The notes beneath the pieces are model-generated. The model was not told the origin of the DNA. It worked only from the letters and a program-made list of their open reading frames with translations, and did not search any database. DNA of 64,000 bases, taken from UBA1275 sp002323515. GTDB taxonomy: Bacteria; Bacteroidota; Rhodothermia; Balneolales; Balneolaceae. The position numbers and the translations under genes were made by a program. This document shows positions 37,480 to 46,399 of this stretch, piece by piece (positions within the stretch are counted from its first letter, which is position 1; every line of letters starts with the position of its first letter). The stretch lies in the NCBI GenBank assembly GCA_964007875.1, contig CAXGAH010000007.1, positions 1-64,000 on the forward strand, in the 5' to 3' direction.

Positions 37480-38144
37480 TGCGATTAAGTCAGGCTTTAG
37501 AAGATTACCTAAAGGTCATTTATGTACTAGAGGCCGATGGTGAAAGGGCAACCACAACGGCTATAGCCCAAGCATTAGACGTATCGAATGCTTCGGTGAC
37601 CAATATGCTAAAGAAGCTAGCTGGTATGAATTTAATCGTTCATGAATCCTATAAAGGCGCAGAACTAAGTCCTGCAGGAAAAAAAGTTGCTCTGGAGATA
37701 CTTAGACACCATCGTTTATTGGAGCTGTATTTGAAGGAAGTGATGGGGTATTCATGGGATGAGGTTCATGATGAAGCCGAAAAACTAGAACATCATATAT
37801 CAGAACAGTTTGAGGATAGAATCGCTGAATTACTGAATCATCCCACCCATGACCCGCATGGAGATCCCATTCCAAGCAAAGATGGCGTTATGCCTGAAAA
37901 AGCTACTTTAGCGCTCTATGACGCTGAGCTAAATACACTTTATATGGTAGGAAGAGTCAAAGATCAGAATCCTGAATTACTACGGTACTTAGAAAAACAA
38001 AGGGTTCTACCTGGCGTTGAACTCACCATCGTAGAAAAAGCCCCCTTTGATGGTCCTGTAGTGATCTCGCTAGCAGGACAGGTCTTTTCAATAGGCTTTG
38101 CCATAGCCCAAGACATTTTCCTTATTCAACCCAATCAGCAATAA
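37479..38144 (+). CDS. DtxR/MntR-family metal-dependent transcriptional repressor
   Basis: A 221-residue regulator with an N-terminal winged-helix domain (LEDYLKVIYVLEADGERATTTAIAQALDVSNASVTNMLKKLAGM), a dimerisation and metal-binding domain (EILRHHRLLELYLKEVMGYSWDEVHDEAEKLEHHIS with the expected His and Glu ligands) and a C-terminal SH3-like domain from about residue 150. The three-domain form fits IdeR/DtxR or long MntR proteins, which repress Fe or Mn uptake genes. No transporter target is adjacent. It shares one base with the upstream thioredoxin gene, and its last 23 bases overlap the convergent PD40 gene. Confidence 0.93.
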   Translation: MRLSQALEDYLKVIYVLEADGERATTTAIAQALDVSNASVTNMLKKLAGMNLIVHESYKGAELSPAGKKVALEILRHHRLLELYLKEVMGYSWDEVHDEAEKLEHHISEQFEDRIAELLNHPTHDPHGDPIPSKDGVMPEKATLALYDAELNTLYMVGRVKDQNPELLRYLEKQRVLPGVELTIVEKAPFDGPVVISLAGQVFSIGFAIAQDIFLIQPNQQ

Positions 38145-39216
38145 ACACATTGGTCGACCGATCGCCCCCGTTAAAGCGGTTAGAAGCAAAAACAAGCTTG
38201 GTTCCATCATAAGAAAACATAGGGAAGGAATCGAAGGTATCATCGAAACTAAGTTGCTTTAATCCCGTTCCATCCAAATTGATCACGAAAAGATTAAAGG
38301 GGAACCCTCTGCTTGATTTGTGATTGGATGCGAACACAATTTTTTCTCCGAATGGATGAAAATAAGGGGCCCAGTTTGCGTTACCTAAATCAGTAATTTG
38401 ACGTAAACCAGTACCATCCACATTGACTACATAGAGTTCCATATTAGTTGGCTCTACCAGTCCTTGTTCAAGCAAAGACGTATATTTTTGAATCTCTTCT
38501 TCGGTTTTAGGGCGAGAAGAACGGAAAACTAATTGGCTACCATCGGGAGAGAAAAAAGCCCCCCCATCATACCCTAATTCCGAGGTAATTTGTCGGACAT
38601 TTCCACCATCGGTGTCCATTATAAATAACTCCAAATCACCGGTTCTCATGGAGGTGAACACGATCGATTTCCCGTCAGGGGACAGGGTTGCTTCAGCGTC
38701 ATAACCTGGTTCATTGGTTAAGGTATCAATGATTTCACCTTCAAGGTTAGCTTTAAAAATATCATAGCTGTCATAAATGGGCCATACATAAGCGCCATTC
38801 GGTCCTCGCTCTGGGACTTCAGGACAACTAACATCGTCTAAATGAGTCGAGCCATACACAAAAGTAGTATCGCCAGGGAGGAAAAAAGCGCAGGTAGTTC
38901 TACCTGTTCCAGTAGAAATCATCTTAGGCATGAAGTTTTCCTCTTTTTCAGAAGTATCCATATAAAAAATTTGATCGCAACCAACCCCCCAATCTGGATT
39001 ATTAGATTGGAAAACAATTTTTTCATCACCAAAACCGAAGTAAGCCTCGGCATTATCAGCTCCAAAAGTTAACTGACGGATATTTCGTATATGCTCTTCA
39101 TTATCATAACGAAGAATATCTTGGGTTCGATCATAGGGAGCTTCGGTTGAATCTGGAGATGTACATGAAATAAGACCAAAGCTGAGGATGAACAAAGATA
39201 GGGTAAATAAGCGCAT
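38122..39216 (-). CDS. PD40/TolB-like beta-propeller lipoprotein
   Basis: A 364-residue protein from the ATG at 39216, which places the lipoprotein signal correctly (RLFTLSLFILSFGLISC). A TTG 36 bp upstream is less likely. The body is a six- or seven-bladed propeller with WD40-like PD40 repeats: ATLSPDGKSIVFTSMRTGD, AFFSPDGSQLVFRSSRP, YFHPFGEKIVFASNH and MFSYDGTKLVFASNRF, each paired with an LFIMDTDGGNVRQIT-type blade. Such proteins bind peptides or other proteins at the outer membrane. The 3' end overlaps the convergent dtxR-like gene by 23 bp. Confidence 0.9.
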   Translation of the reverse strand: MRLFTLSLFILSFGLISCTSPDSTEAPYDRTQDILRYDNEEHIRNIRQLTFGADNAEAYFGFGDEKIVFQSNNPDWGVGCDQIFYMDTSEKEENFMPKMISTGTGRTTCAFFLPGDTTFVYGSTHLDDVSCPEVPERGPNGAYVWPIYDSYDIFKANLEGEIIDTLTNEPGYDAEATLSPDGKSIVFTSMRTGDLELFIMDTDGGNVRQITSELGYDGGAFFSPDGSQLVFRSSRPKTEEEIQKYTSLLEQGLVEPTNMELYVVNVDGTGLRQITDLGNANWAPYFHPFGEKIVFASNHKSSRGFPFNLFVINLDGTGLKQLSFDDTFDSFPMFSYDGTKLVFASNRFNGGDRSTNVFIADWVE

Positions 39217-39316
39217 GAATAGCAGGTTGAACGTGGATAATAATCTGTGCAAGTAATTTAATCAGTCTATAAACATTAGATCAGAAAAAATCATCAGAAC
39301 TACAAAGATACAAAAT

Positions 39317-41725
39317 TTACAACCGCAATTGCACAATTGTACAACCCGCTCCACCCACATCTTCATTGGCGAGTTCAAAACGAAAGACATCGTTTCTCTC
39401 GTTTAAATACCCGTGAACTACCTCTTTTAGGATACCATCGCCTTTGCCATGAACCAACTCTATCGTACTCAAACCTCGAAACAAGGCCTTATCTATGTAT
39501 TCCTGTAGTTCATTTAGGGCTTGCTCAGCGCGTTTACCACGAAGATCTAATCGAATGGGGAGAGGCGTACGTAGAGAGTCAATATTGTGTAGGTTCTTTA
39601 GAGTTTTTGAAGAGCTTGCTTTTTTAGCCTTGGGAGCTTGAACACGCACTAAATTTTTGTAGGTGGTTTTCAATCGCAACCCGTTTGTCTGAACAACAAC
39701 CTGTTTTCCCTTTAGTTCTATGAGTTCACCATGGGTGCTTCCGTCTAAAAACCGAACAAAATCACCCACTTTTGGGGACTTTTTTGAGGCTTGCATAGCC
39801 ACTTCTACCGATTTCTGCTCCTCTATTTTGAGCAATTCAGAGGATACTTCATCCTTATGATCTTCCAGTTCACTACGAATAGCTTGTACATTTTTCTTTG
39901 AGCTTTTTTTCTCCTCAATAATTTGTTGAACAGCCTTTTCGACCTTTTTATTCGCTCCATCCATAATCCGCTTGGCCTCTTTTAAGGCCTTTTCCCGAAT
40001 GGCTATTTTTTCTTTATAAAGTGAATCTAACTTATGTTCATAGGTGCGTTTTTCTTTTTGAGTTTTTTCCTGCAATACGTTCAAACGCTCTTCAAGTTTG
40101 GCTACTTCCTGAGTTTTAGTTTCCATCTCACTAATGAGAGATTCCAGCGTATTCTTTTGAATACCCAGCACATCTCGGGCTCGATTGAGTATCGAGGAAG
40201 GAAGGCGCATTCTATGGGCAATATCAAAGGCATAGGAACTTCCGGGCACACCTTTCTTAAACTGATAGGTGGGTGCTAAATGAGCTTGATCAAATTCCAT
40301 GGATCCGTTGACTGCTTTTTCATGCTCGTGCGCAAATACTTTCAGCGACCCATGGTGAGTGGTTACCACCAAAAAAGCTTCTCTATCCAACATGGATTCA
40401 ATAAAGGACTGAAATAAAGCCCCTCCTTCTTCAGGGTCCGTGCCGGCAGCGGCTTCATCAATGAGTATTAGGGCTCCTTTTTTCGCTTTTTCAGTGGCAA
40501 AACGCATCCATTGCAGGCGGGAAGAAAAGGTACTTAGGTCGTTTTCAATAGACTGCTCATCGCCCATGTCAACGAACCAGCCAGTAATAATGGGTACCTC
40601 TGAATTTGGATCCGCTGGGATACCCCATCCACATTGCACCATTACCGTAGACAAACCAATGGTTTTCATAGCAACCGATTTGCCACCTGCATTCGGGCCA
40701 GTAATCATAAGACATCGTTCGCTTGGTTCCATTCTTAGCTGCAGAGGAACAATGGGTTCGGCTTCCTTTTGGCCGATATTTTTAATCTTTAATATTGGAT
40801 TATGGGCTTTTTTAAGGTCTAGTACCCCATTGGGAGATAGCAGTGGGATAGAACCAGATAACTCAAGAGTACACTGGGCTTTGGCATACACCTGATCCAG
40901 ATGAGCTAAGTAGTTAATATTATCTGAGAACCAATCCACATACATACGGACATGATCGGTGAGCGCTTTCAAAATCCGCTCGATTTCCTTCTGTTCAGCA
41001 ATCTCCAACTCCCGAATATCATTATTCAAATGCAGTGCTTCGGCAGGTTCTAAGTACACAGTTTGCCCCGTTGCTGAAACATCATGCACGAAGCCTGCAA
41101 TCTTTCGTTTATACTCTGCTTGGATTGGAATTACCATACGTCCATTTCTAATAGTAGCCCCTTCATCCCCACTCATGCCCTCTTTTTGTGCCCTTTTGAG
41201 CGCTTTCTGAATGGCACTTCTAAGCTGATTACGTTTACTACTCAAGTTCTTTCTTATTTGATGCAGCTCCGGACTAGCATCATTTTTCAGATCGCCTCGA
41301 TCCGAAATTTTAGACTGAATATGATCCTCTAAATCCTTCATTGGGATTAGCATTTGGGCAATATCAGTCAATTCTGGATAGCTTTCTTCACGCTGTTTAA
41401 AAAATTTTTTCATTAGCCTGCTCAGTGCAGCAATACACAACAAGTCTTGAAAACTAGCCAAACTCAACACGGTACCCTCAATCCGAACTCGTTTCAAATG
41501 ACTGCGTATTTCAGGTTGATGTTCACTCGGATAGGCCTCCCCACTTTGTAGCACTAACATCATTTCTTGGGTGCATGACATATCTTTTTGAATGCGAAGC
41601 TCGGTAATACTAGGCAATAGATCGAATATAGCTTCCTTACCCATTTCACTACGACAATAGCGTAATGTCTGATTTTTTATGGCTAGTAAGCCAAGTTTAT
41701 TTAGGGTTTGAGATAAGGTTGTCAT
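39317..41725 (-). CDS. mutS2: Endonuclease MutS2
   Basis: An 802-residue MutS2 from the ATG at 41725; a GTG at 41746 would add seven residues. The core carries NGRMVIPIQAEYKRKIAGFVHD, Walker A GPNAGGKSVAMKTIG, the MGDEQSIENDLSTFSSRL segment, Walker B LILIDEAAAGTDPEEGG and THHGSLKVFA. A long charged coiled coil follows (about residues 515-640). It ends with a KOW-like segment and the C-terminal Smr nuclease domain (LDLRGKRAEQALNELQEYID, LVHGKGDGIL). MutS2 suppresses recombination or rescues stalled ribosomes; it lacks the mismatch-recognition domain of MutS. Confidence 0.96.
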   Translation of the reverse strand: MTTLSQTLNKLGLLAIKNQTLRYCRSEMGKEAIFDLLPSITELRIQKDMSCTQEMMLVLQSGEAYPSEHQPEIRSHLKRVRIEGTVLSLASFQDLLCIAALSRLMKKFFKQREESYPELTDIAQMLIPMKDLEDHIQSKISDRGDLKNDASPELHQIRKNLSSKRNQLRSAIQKALKRAQKEGMSGDEGATIRNGRMVIPIQAEYKRKIAGFVHDVSATGQTVYLEPAEALHLNNDIRELEIAEQKEIERILKALTDHVRMYVDWFSDNINYLAHLDQVYAKAQCTLELSGSIPLLSPNGVLDLKKAHNPILKIKNIGQKEAEPIVPLQLRMEPSERCLMITGPNAGGKSVAMKTIGLSTVMVQCGWGIPADPNSEVPIITGWFVDMGDEQSIENDLSTFSSRLQWMRFATEKAKKGALILIDEAAAGTDPEEGGALFQSFIESMLDREAFLVVTTHHGSLKVFAHEHEKAVNGSMEFDQAHLAPTYQFKKGVPGSSYAFDIAHRMRLPSSILNRARDVLGIQKNTLESLISEMETKTQEVAKLEERLNVLQEKTQKEKRTYEHKLDSLYKEKIAIREKALKEAKRIMDGANKKVEKAVQQIIEEKKSSKKNVQAIRSELEDHKDEVSSELLKIEEQKSVEVAMQASKKSPKVGDFVRFLDGSTHGELIELKGKQVVVQTNGLRLKTTYKNLVRVQAPKAKKASSSKTLKNLHNIDSLRTPLPIRLDLRGKRAEQALNELQEYIDKALFRGLSTIELVHGKGDGILKEVVHGYLNERNDVFRFELANEDVGGAGCTIVQLRL

Positions 41726-41849
41726 CGCGAAAAAAATAATTACCACAATACATAGCTTTCTAAAAATATAGCAACTATAAATATAAGGTTTTCATTTGCT
41801 AAGCGGTTAAGATAACTCTACTTTCTTTAACTCATTAAAAAAACACCCT

Positions 41850-42653
41850 ATGATTCTTTCATTCTTTCAAATTGATGCATTTAGCTCGATACCGTTTTCT
41901 GGGAATCCCGCTGCGGTATACCCGTTACAACATTGGTTACCGGATGCTCAGTTACAGGCCATTGCTATGGAACATCAATTGGCTGAAACCGCCTTTTTTG
42001 TCCCATCAGGCTCTGCTTACGAGTTGCGGTGGTTTAGCCCAGAAACAGAAGTTGATTTATGTGGCCATGCGACCTTGGCCACCGCTCACGTTCTATACAA
42101 CGAATTAGGCGTACAGCAGGAGCTGCTACAATTTTATACCCGATCAGGAACCCTTACGGTTCAACAAACTGCCAACGGATTAAGAATGGATTTTCCATTA
42201 ATACCAGTCGAAAAATTTAAGGGAGATCAACAGGCATTAACTGCGGCGCTGGGCTTGGAGCGCACACCCGTTTCTATCTGGCAGGCTGATGATATTTTGG
42301 TTGAACTCTCTAGCCAGAAACAAGTTGCTGAACTCGAACCCAATATGCAGGCCTTAGCACAAATACCCACACGAGGGGTTATTGTAACGGCTTTATCCGT
42401 ATCAAGTGATACGGATTTTGTTTCGCGCTTTTTTGGTCCAAGGGTGGGAGTGAATGAGGATGCGGTTACGGGTTCGGCCCATACTAAATTAGCTCCCTTT
42501 TGGGCTGAAAAATTGGGTAAAACCACACTCAAAGCCAAGCAAATATCAAAACGTGGTGGGGAACTATCTCTGCAAATAAAAGGAGAACGAGTATTCATCA
42601 CCGGACAAGCCGTACGATTTTCTAGAGGGGAAAGCACATTGCCTAATGACTAA
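41850..42653 (+). CDS. PhzF family isomerase/epimerase-like protein
   Basis: A 267-residue PhzF-fold protein. The family start FFQIDAFSSIPFSGNPAAVYPL, the catalytic Glu in LAETAFFV, LRWFSPETEVDLCGHATLA, and the GVNEDAVTGSAHTKLAPFW element near residue 200 are all present. PhzF proteins isomerise or epimerise small molecules (phenazine precursors, diaminopimelate-like compounds), but the many homologues outside phenazine clusters have unknown substrates. There is no phenazine cluster here. The TauE-type gene begins 27 bp after it. Confidence 0.93.
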   Translation: MILSFFQIDAFSSIPFSGNPAAVYPLQHWLPDAQLQAIAMEHQLAETAFFVPSGSAYELRWFSPETEVDLCGHATLATAHVLYNELGVQQELLQFYTRSGTLTVQQTANGLRMDFPLIPVEKFKGDQQALTAALGLERTPVSIWQADDILVELSSQKQVAELEPNMQALAQIPTRGVIVTALSVSSDTDFVSRFFGPRVGVNEDAVTGSAHTKLAPFWAEKLGKTTLKAKQISKRGGELSLQIKGERVFITGQAVRFSRGESTLPND

Positions 42654-42680
42654 TTTATTAACCATTTGAATTGAGTAGTA

Positions 42681-43508
42681 ATGACCATGCTCCTTCTCAT
42701 ATTAGGGCTGATAGCAGGACTTATAGCAGGGTTATTTGGGGTGGGAGGGGGAATAATCTTCACCCCTGTTCTTTTTTTTTTATTCGAGCAAGCTGGTATT
42801 CCCAACTCGGTACCTTGGGCCGTTGCCTCTGGACTCATGTGTACATGGATAACCTCATTGGCCAGTGTGGTGCGTCAATACAATCAACAGCATTTATTTA
42901 TAAAGGAAGGACTATTATTGGGTTTTTTTGGGGCTTTGGGTATTAGTTTGGGTAAATGGGTACTTCTTTCTCCTTATTACAATCGTACGGAGTTTATCAT
43001 CGTGTTTAGTAGTCTGCTATTCTATAGTGCGGTACTTATGTTCATGCGAGGCCGTAAAACGGAAACCAATACCGAAGCAACCGCCGAAGGAAGCTCACCA
43101 TTTTTTAGCCCAAAAAAAGCCTCCATTACCGGTATAATAGGAGGTGGAATAGCCTCGTTGGCGGGTGTTGGTGGTGGAGGTACTATGGTTCCAATTATGA
43201 ATCTATTTTTCAAACAACACTTTAGAAAGGCGGTTAGTATATCTCATTTAGGCATGTTAACGATGATTGCCGTGGGCGTCCTTCAGTTAATGGCTGAGCA
43301 GCCAGAATTAAATGGATCAGGACAAAGTCTAACGCAGTGGACGCTTGGATATGTAGACCTGGGAGCGGTTAATTCAATGGGATGGACGGCACTAATTGGA
43401 GCATATGGAGGGGCTTGGCTTAATCATAAAGTACCTATACACTATCTGCAACTGGGATTTGGACTGTTGGCCTTGATTATGGGAACCCGACTCCTGCTTA
43501 CTTTATAG
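42681..43508 (+). CDS. TauE/SafE family sulfite/anion exporter
   Basis: A 275-residue membrane protein with eight or so hydrophobic segments in two repeats. Each repeat starts with the glycine-rich TSUP signature: IAGLIAGLFGVGGGIIFTPV at residues 11-30 and IGGGIASLAGVGGGGTMVPI near 152-171. Members move sulfite, sulfoacetate or other anions out of the cell. It is co-directional with the PhzF gene and converges on ftsZ. The shared terminator at 43541-43575 lies between. Confidence 0.93.
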   Translation: MTMLLLILGLIAGLIAGLFGVGGGIIFTPVLFFLFEQAGIPNSVPWAVASGLMCTWITSLASVVRQYNQQHLFIKEGLLLGFFGALGISLGKWVLLSPYYNRTEFIIVFSSLLFYSAVLMFMRGRKTETNTEATAEGSSPFFSPKKASITGIIGGGIASLAGVGGGGTMVPIMNLFFKQHFRKAVSISHLGMLTMIAVGVLQLMAEQPELNGSGQSLTQWTLGYVDLGAVNSMGWTALIGAYGGAWLNHKVPIHYLQLGFGLLALIMGTRLLLTL

Positions 43509-43540
43509 AATTTGGTTCCTTTTCAACATTTTTTTCTCGT

Positions 43541-43575
43541 AAAAAAAAGAAGCCCCTGTTCAAGAAGCTTCTTTT
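43541..43575 (-). terminator. Terminator at the end of the dcw operon
   Basis: GCTTCTTTT (43567-43575) and AAAAGAAGC (43545-43553) form a 9-bp stem with a 13-nt loop. On the minus strand the second arm runs into eight T residues (43541-43548), so it mainly ends transcripts coming from ftsZ. On the plus strand four T residues follow, so it could also serve the TauE-type gene. Confidence 0.85.
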
Positions 43576-43588
43576 ATTGTTAGCAATC

Positions 43589-43698
43589 TATAGCCTGCCG
43601 TCTGCTGGCATGTACATCCTTGCAACGTACATAGCTATAACCCAGTAAACACTGCCGGATACAGACACCTCTTCCAAGGGTACTGTGGGGATCCCGGC
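43589..43698. other. Structured intergenic element downstream of ftsZ
   Basis: Two foldable modules fill the space between the ftsZ stop and the terminator. Module 1 is a possible three-way junction: outer stem TATAGC/GCTATA (43589-43594, 43634-43639) around the hairpins TGCC/GGCA (43596-43599, 43607-43610) and TGTAC/GTACA (43611-43615, 43627-43631). Module 2 is GCCGGAT/ATCCCGGC with one bulge (43654-43660, 43691-43698), containing ACAG/CTGT and CCT/AGG. It matches no RNA family I recognise and could be the ftsZ 3' UTR, a small RNA or a repeat element. Confidence 0.45.
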
Positions 43699-43712
43699 AA
43701 AAAACGGACTAA

Positions 43713-45074
43713 TTAGTCCATTATCCTTCGTAAGAATGCGGGTTGTTCAGAATCGTCCCGACGAGTATTTTCGGCTCTTTGCTGAAAATTTGCCACTCTT
43801 GCCGCCTGATTTGGAGTCGTTGGTTCAGTGGCATGACTTGGAGCACCATCTTTGCGAGCATTTATATCTCTGCGCAAATAAGAAGGAGTATCTAAACGTT
43901 TCAGATTTCCTTCCCCTTTGTAGTAGTCCTTGTTAGGCCGCGTAAATTTTGACGCCTCTTCTGCATCAGCTCCTGTTTTAACTGCGGTAGTTTGCTCAGT
44001 TGCGGGAGCAGCTTGGTCATTACCTGCTTGATTAGCTTGTTGAAACGCTTGTGCCACACGATTTGGGGTTTTATTTGGAGCTACACGAACGGTATTGCGA
44101 TCTTGAGCTAATTCAAAACCAGTGGCAATAACCGTAACGCGCATTTGATCTCCAAAAGACTCATCTATCACAGTACCTAAAATAATTTCCGCATCATCAC
44201 CGGCTTCCTGCTGGATAATGCTTGTAGCGGTAGTGGTCTCACGCATACCCAATTTAGAACCAGCTGAGATATTGACGAGTACATTACGAGCACCTCGTAT
44301 GCTAACTCCATCTAAAAGGGGGGAATTTATAGCATCTCGAGCCGCAATTTCAGCTCGATCAGAACCTTCAGCGGTGGCAGAGCCCATAATTGCAGCCCCT
44401 CCGTCGGTCATTGTTGTACGCACATCGGCGAAATCCAAGTTGATAAGACCAGGCATTAGAATTAAGTCACTTATACCTCGGGTGGCGTTGTATAATACCT
44501 CATTGGCCATGGCAAATGCCTCTACCAAAGAAGTCGACTCATCCCCAATGTCTAAAAGGCGTTCGTTTGGAATGACAATGACGGTATCGCATTGTTTCTT
44601 TAATTCAGAAATACCTTCCAAGGCATATCTTTTTCGTATTCGACCTTCGCATTCAAAAGGGGTAGTTATGATACCTACCGTCAAGATGCCTTTGCGCTTC
44701 GCCATTCCAGCGACTACTGGAGCTCCTCCGGTTCCGGTTCCACCACCCATACCTGCTGTCACGAATATCATATCTGCACTTTCAATGGTTTCCTCGATAT
44801 CGTGTCGATTTTCTTCCACCGCTTCTCTACCCACTTCTGGGCGCGCACCGGCTCCCAGACCGCTGGTTAGAGCGGTACCCACTTGTACTTTAATATCAGC
44901 TAAGCTGTTTTTAAGTGCTTGAGCATCGGTATTTAGAGCAATGTATTCAACACTATCTAAACCCATGTTTATCATATTATTAATGGCATTTCCACCACCA
45001 CCGCCAACACCAATTACCTTGATTTTGGCATTTTCCTGACTTTTTTCGTCAAAGTAGAATCTAGAATTTGACAT
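43713..45074 (-). CDS. ftsZ: Cell division protein FtsZ
   Basis: A 453-residue tubulin-like GTPase that forms the division ring. The GTP-binding loops IGVGGGGGNAINNM (residues 21-34), NTDAQAL and the tubulin signature GGGTGTG (residues 110-116) are intact, as is the T7-loop region NLDFADVRTTM. A long, Ala/Thr/Gln-rich linker (about residues 325-435) leads to the conserved C-terminal peptide QPAFLRRIMD, which binds FtsA and other partners. It is the last gene of the dcw operon, 65 bp after ftsA. Confidence 0.98.
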   Translation of the reverse strand: MSNSRFYFDEKSQENAKIKVIGVGGGGGNAINNMINMGLDSVEYIALNTDAQALKNSLADIKVQVGTALTSGLGAGARPEVGREAVEENRHDIEETIESADMIFVTAGMGGGTGTGGAPVVAGMAKRKGILTVGIITTPFECEGRIRKRYALEGISELKKQCDTVIVIPNERLLDIGDESTSLVEAFAMANEVLYNATRGISDLILMPGLINLDFADVRTTMTDGGAAIMGSATAEGSDRAEIAARDAINSPLLDGVSIRGARNVLVNISAGSKLGMRETTTATSIIQQEAGDDAEIILGTVIDESFGDQMRVTVIATGFELAQDRNTVRVAPNKTPNRVAQAFQQANQAGNDQAAPATEQTTAVKTGADAEEASKFTRPNKDYYKGEGNLKRLDTPSYLRRDINARKDGAPSHATEPTTPNQAARVANFQQRAENTRRDDSEQPAFLRRIMD

Positions 45075-45139
45075 GTCTACTCCTTATTATTGTTTTGTTT
45101 ACTGGATATTCTGTAGATGAATGCATGATGTTCATGCGA

Positions 45140-46399
45140 TTAAAGTTCTTTGAACCAGCCTTTCATTCGATCGGCTATTTTGTTCATTACCTGCTCCACA
45201 CTGGTTGCTTTTGAGGAAGCAGGAATCATGGTTTTTTGATTATTCATACCTGTTTTTAATGCATGAATAACCAAACCAACAGCGGTGGCATAGATTGGGG
45301 AGTTTACCTCCTCAACTAAACCACCTGTAATTCCTAACGGTAGGCCAATTTTAGCGTCCATTCCCAAACTTTCATTTGCTAAAGGACAGATATTTTTGAC
45401 CAGAGATCCACCACCGGTAAGTACTACCCCTGCACTAAGTGCATCGGAGTAGCCACTGCGTTTGATTTCAATACCTACGATTTCAAGAATTTCTTCCATA
45501 CGTGCCTGGATTATTTTACCCAGGATACTCTTCGTAATTTCTTTAGGAGGACGGCCCGCTATACCAGGTACAGTGATTACTTCGTCTTCTTGAATGAGGT
45601 CGGCATAGCTTTCTCCATGCTTTCGTTTTAAGCTTTCTGCTTGATCGTCCAGCACACTCAACCCAATTCGGATATCATCCGTGACTTTTTGACCAGCAAC
45701 GGCTATAACGGCAGTATGCCGAATGGTGCTTTCTTGGAAGATCGCTACATCGGTGGTGCCCCCTCCAATATCCACTAACACCACACCGGCTTCTTTTTCT
45801 TCGGCGTCCAAGGCCGAATAAGAAGAGGCTAAAGGTTCTAATATGATATCAGCCACTTGATAGCCGGCGCGTTCTACACAGCGATAAATATTTTTAGCTG
45901 CTGAGACTAGCCCTGTAATAATGTGAACCTCTGCTTCCATACGCATTCCACTCATTCCCACAGGGTCATTAATACCGTCCTGGCCATCCACAACAAATTC
46001 CTGAGGGATAACATGTAGAATCTGTTGGTCGGTTGGAAGCATAATGCGTTGACAATCCTCAAGGAGTCGTTCCACATCCTGAGCTGTTATTTCGTTATCT
46101 CGGTTGTTGATGGTGATAACCCCTTTACTTCGCATGCTTCGAATATGATCCCCCGCAATACCTACGTTCACCGAATTCACTTGAATTCCAGAGGCCAGCT
46201 CAGCCTGGGCTATGGCTTCTTTTATCGCGTTGACCGTTTTATCAATATTAACTACGACTCCTCGATTGAGTCCATCGCTGGGCGCCTTTCCGACTCCCAA
46301 AATATTGATACGTTCCTGCTCATCAATAGAAGCTACAATAGCACAAATTTTTGTAGTTCCTATGTCAAGCCCTACCATTATGCGTTCTGTTTCAGTCAT
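45140..46399 (-). CDS. ftsA: Cell division protein FtsA
   Basis: A 419-residue actin-like protein that tethers FtsZ to the membrane. The ATP-binding phosphate 1 motif MVGLDIGTTKICAIVAS (residues 8-24), the SHS2 (1C) domain region, VLVDIGGGTTDVAIF and VVLTGGGSLVKNI are all visible. The C-terminus ends in the short amphipathic helix MKGWFKEL expected for membrane binding. The ATG overlaps the end of ftsQ by 4 bp. Membership of the ATPase superfamily and position between ftsQ and ftsZ make the call secure. Confidence 0.97.
   Translation of the reverse strand: MTETERIMVGLDIGTTKICAIVASIDEQERINILGVGKAPSDGLNRGVVVNIDKTVNAIKEAIAQAELASGIQVNSVNVGIAGDHIRSMRSKGVITINNRDNEITAQDVERLLEDCQRIMLPTDQQILHVIPQEFVVDGQDGINDPVGMSGMRMEAEVHIITGLVSAAKNIYRCVERAGYQVADIILEPLASSYSALDAEEKEAGVVLVDIGGGTTDVAIFQESTIRHTAVIAVAGQKVTDDIRIGLSVLDDQAESLKRKHGESYADLIQEDEVITVPGIAGRPPKEITKSILGKIIQARMEEILEIVGIEIKRSGYSDALSAGVVLTGGGSLVKNICPLANESLGMDAKIGLPLGITGGLVEEVNSPIYATAVGLVIHALKTGMNNQKTMIPASSKATSVEQVMNKIADRMKGWFKEL

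Noticed and set aside
40440..40895. Open frame of 151 codons on the plus strand
   Set aside because: It is antisense to the ATPase core of mutS2, whose motifs are intact.
43589..43698. Cobalamin riboswitch
   Set aside because: One segment resembles the B12 box, but the conserved core (GCTGCCCCCGCAACTG-like) is missing, and no cobalamin gene is downstream.
44218..44922. Long open frame (234 codons) on the plus strand
   Set aside because: It is antisense within ftsZ, which is fully conserved in the other direction. The product is serine/arginine/proline-rich with no domain.
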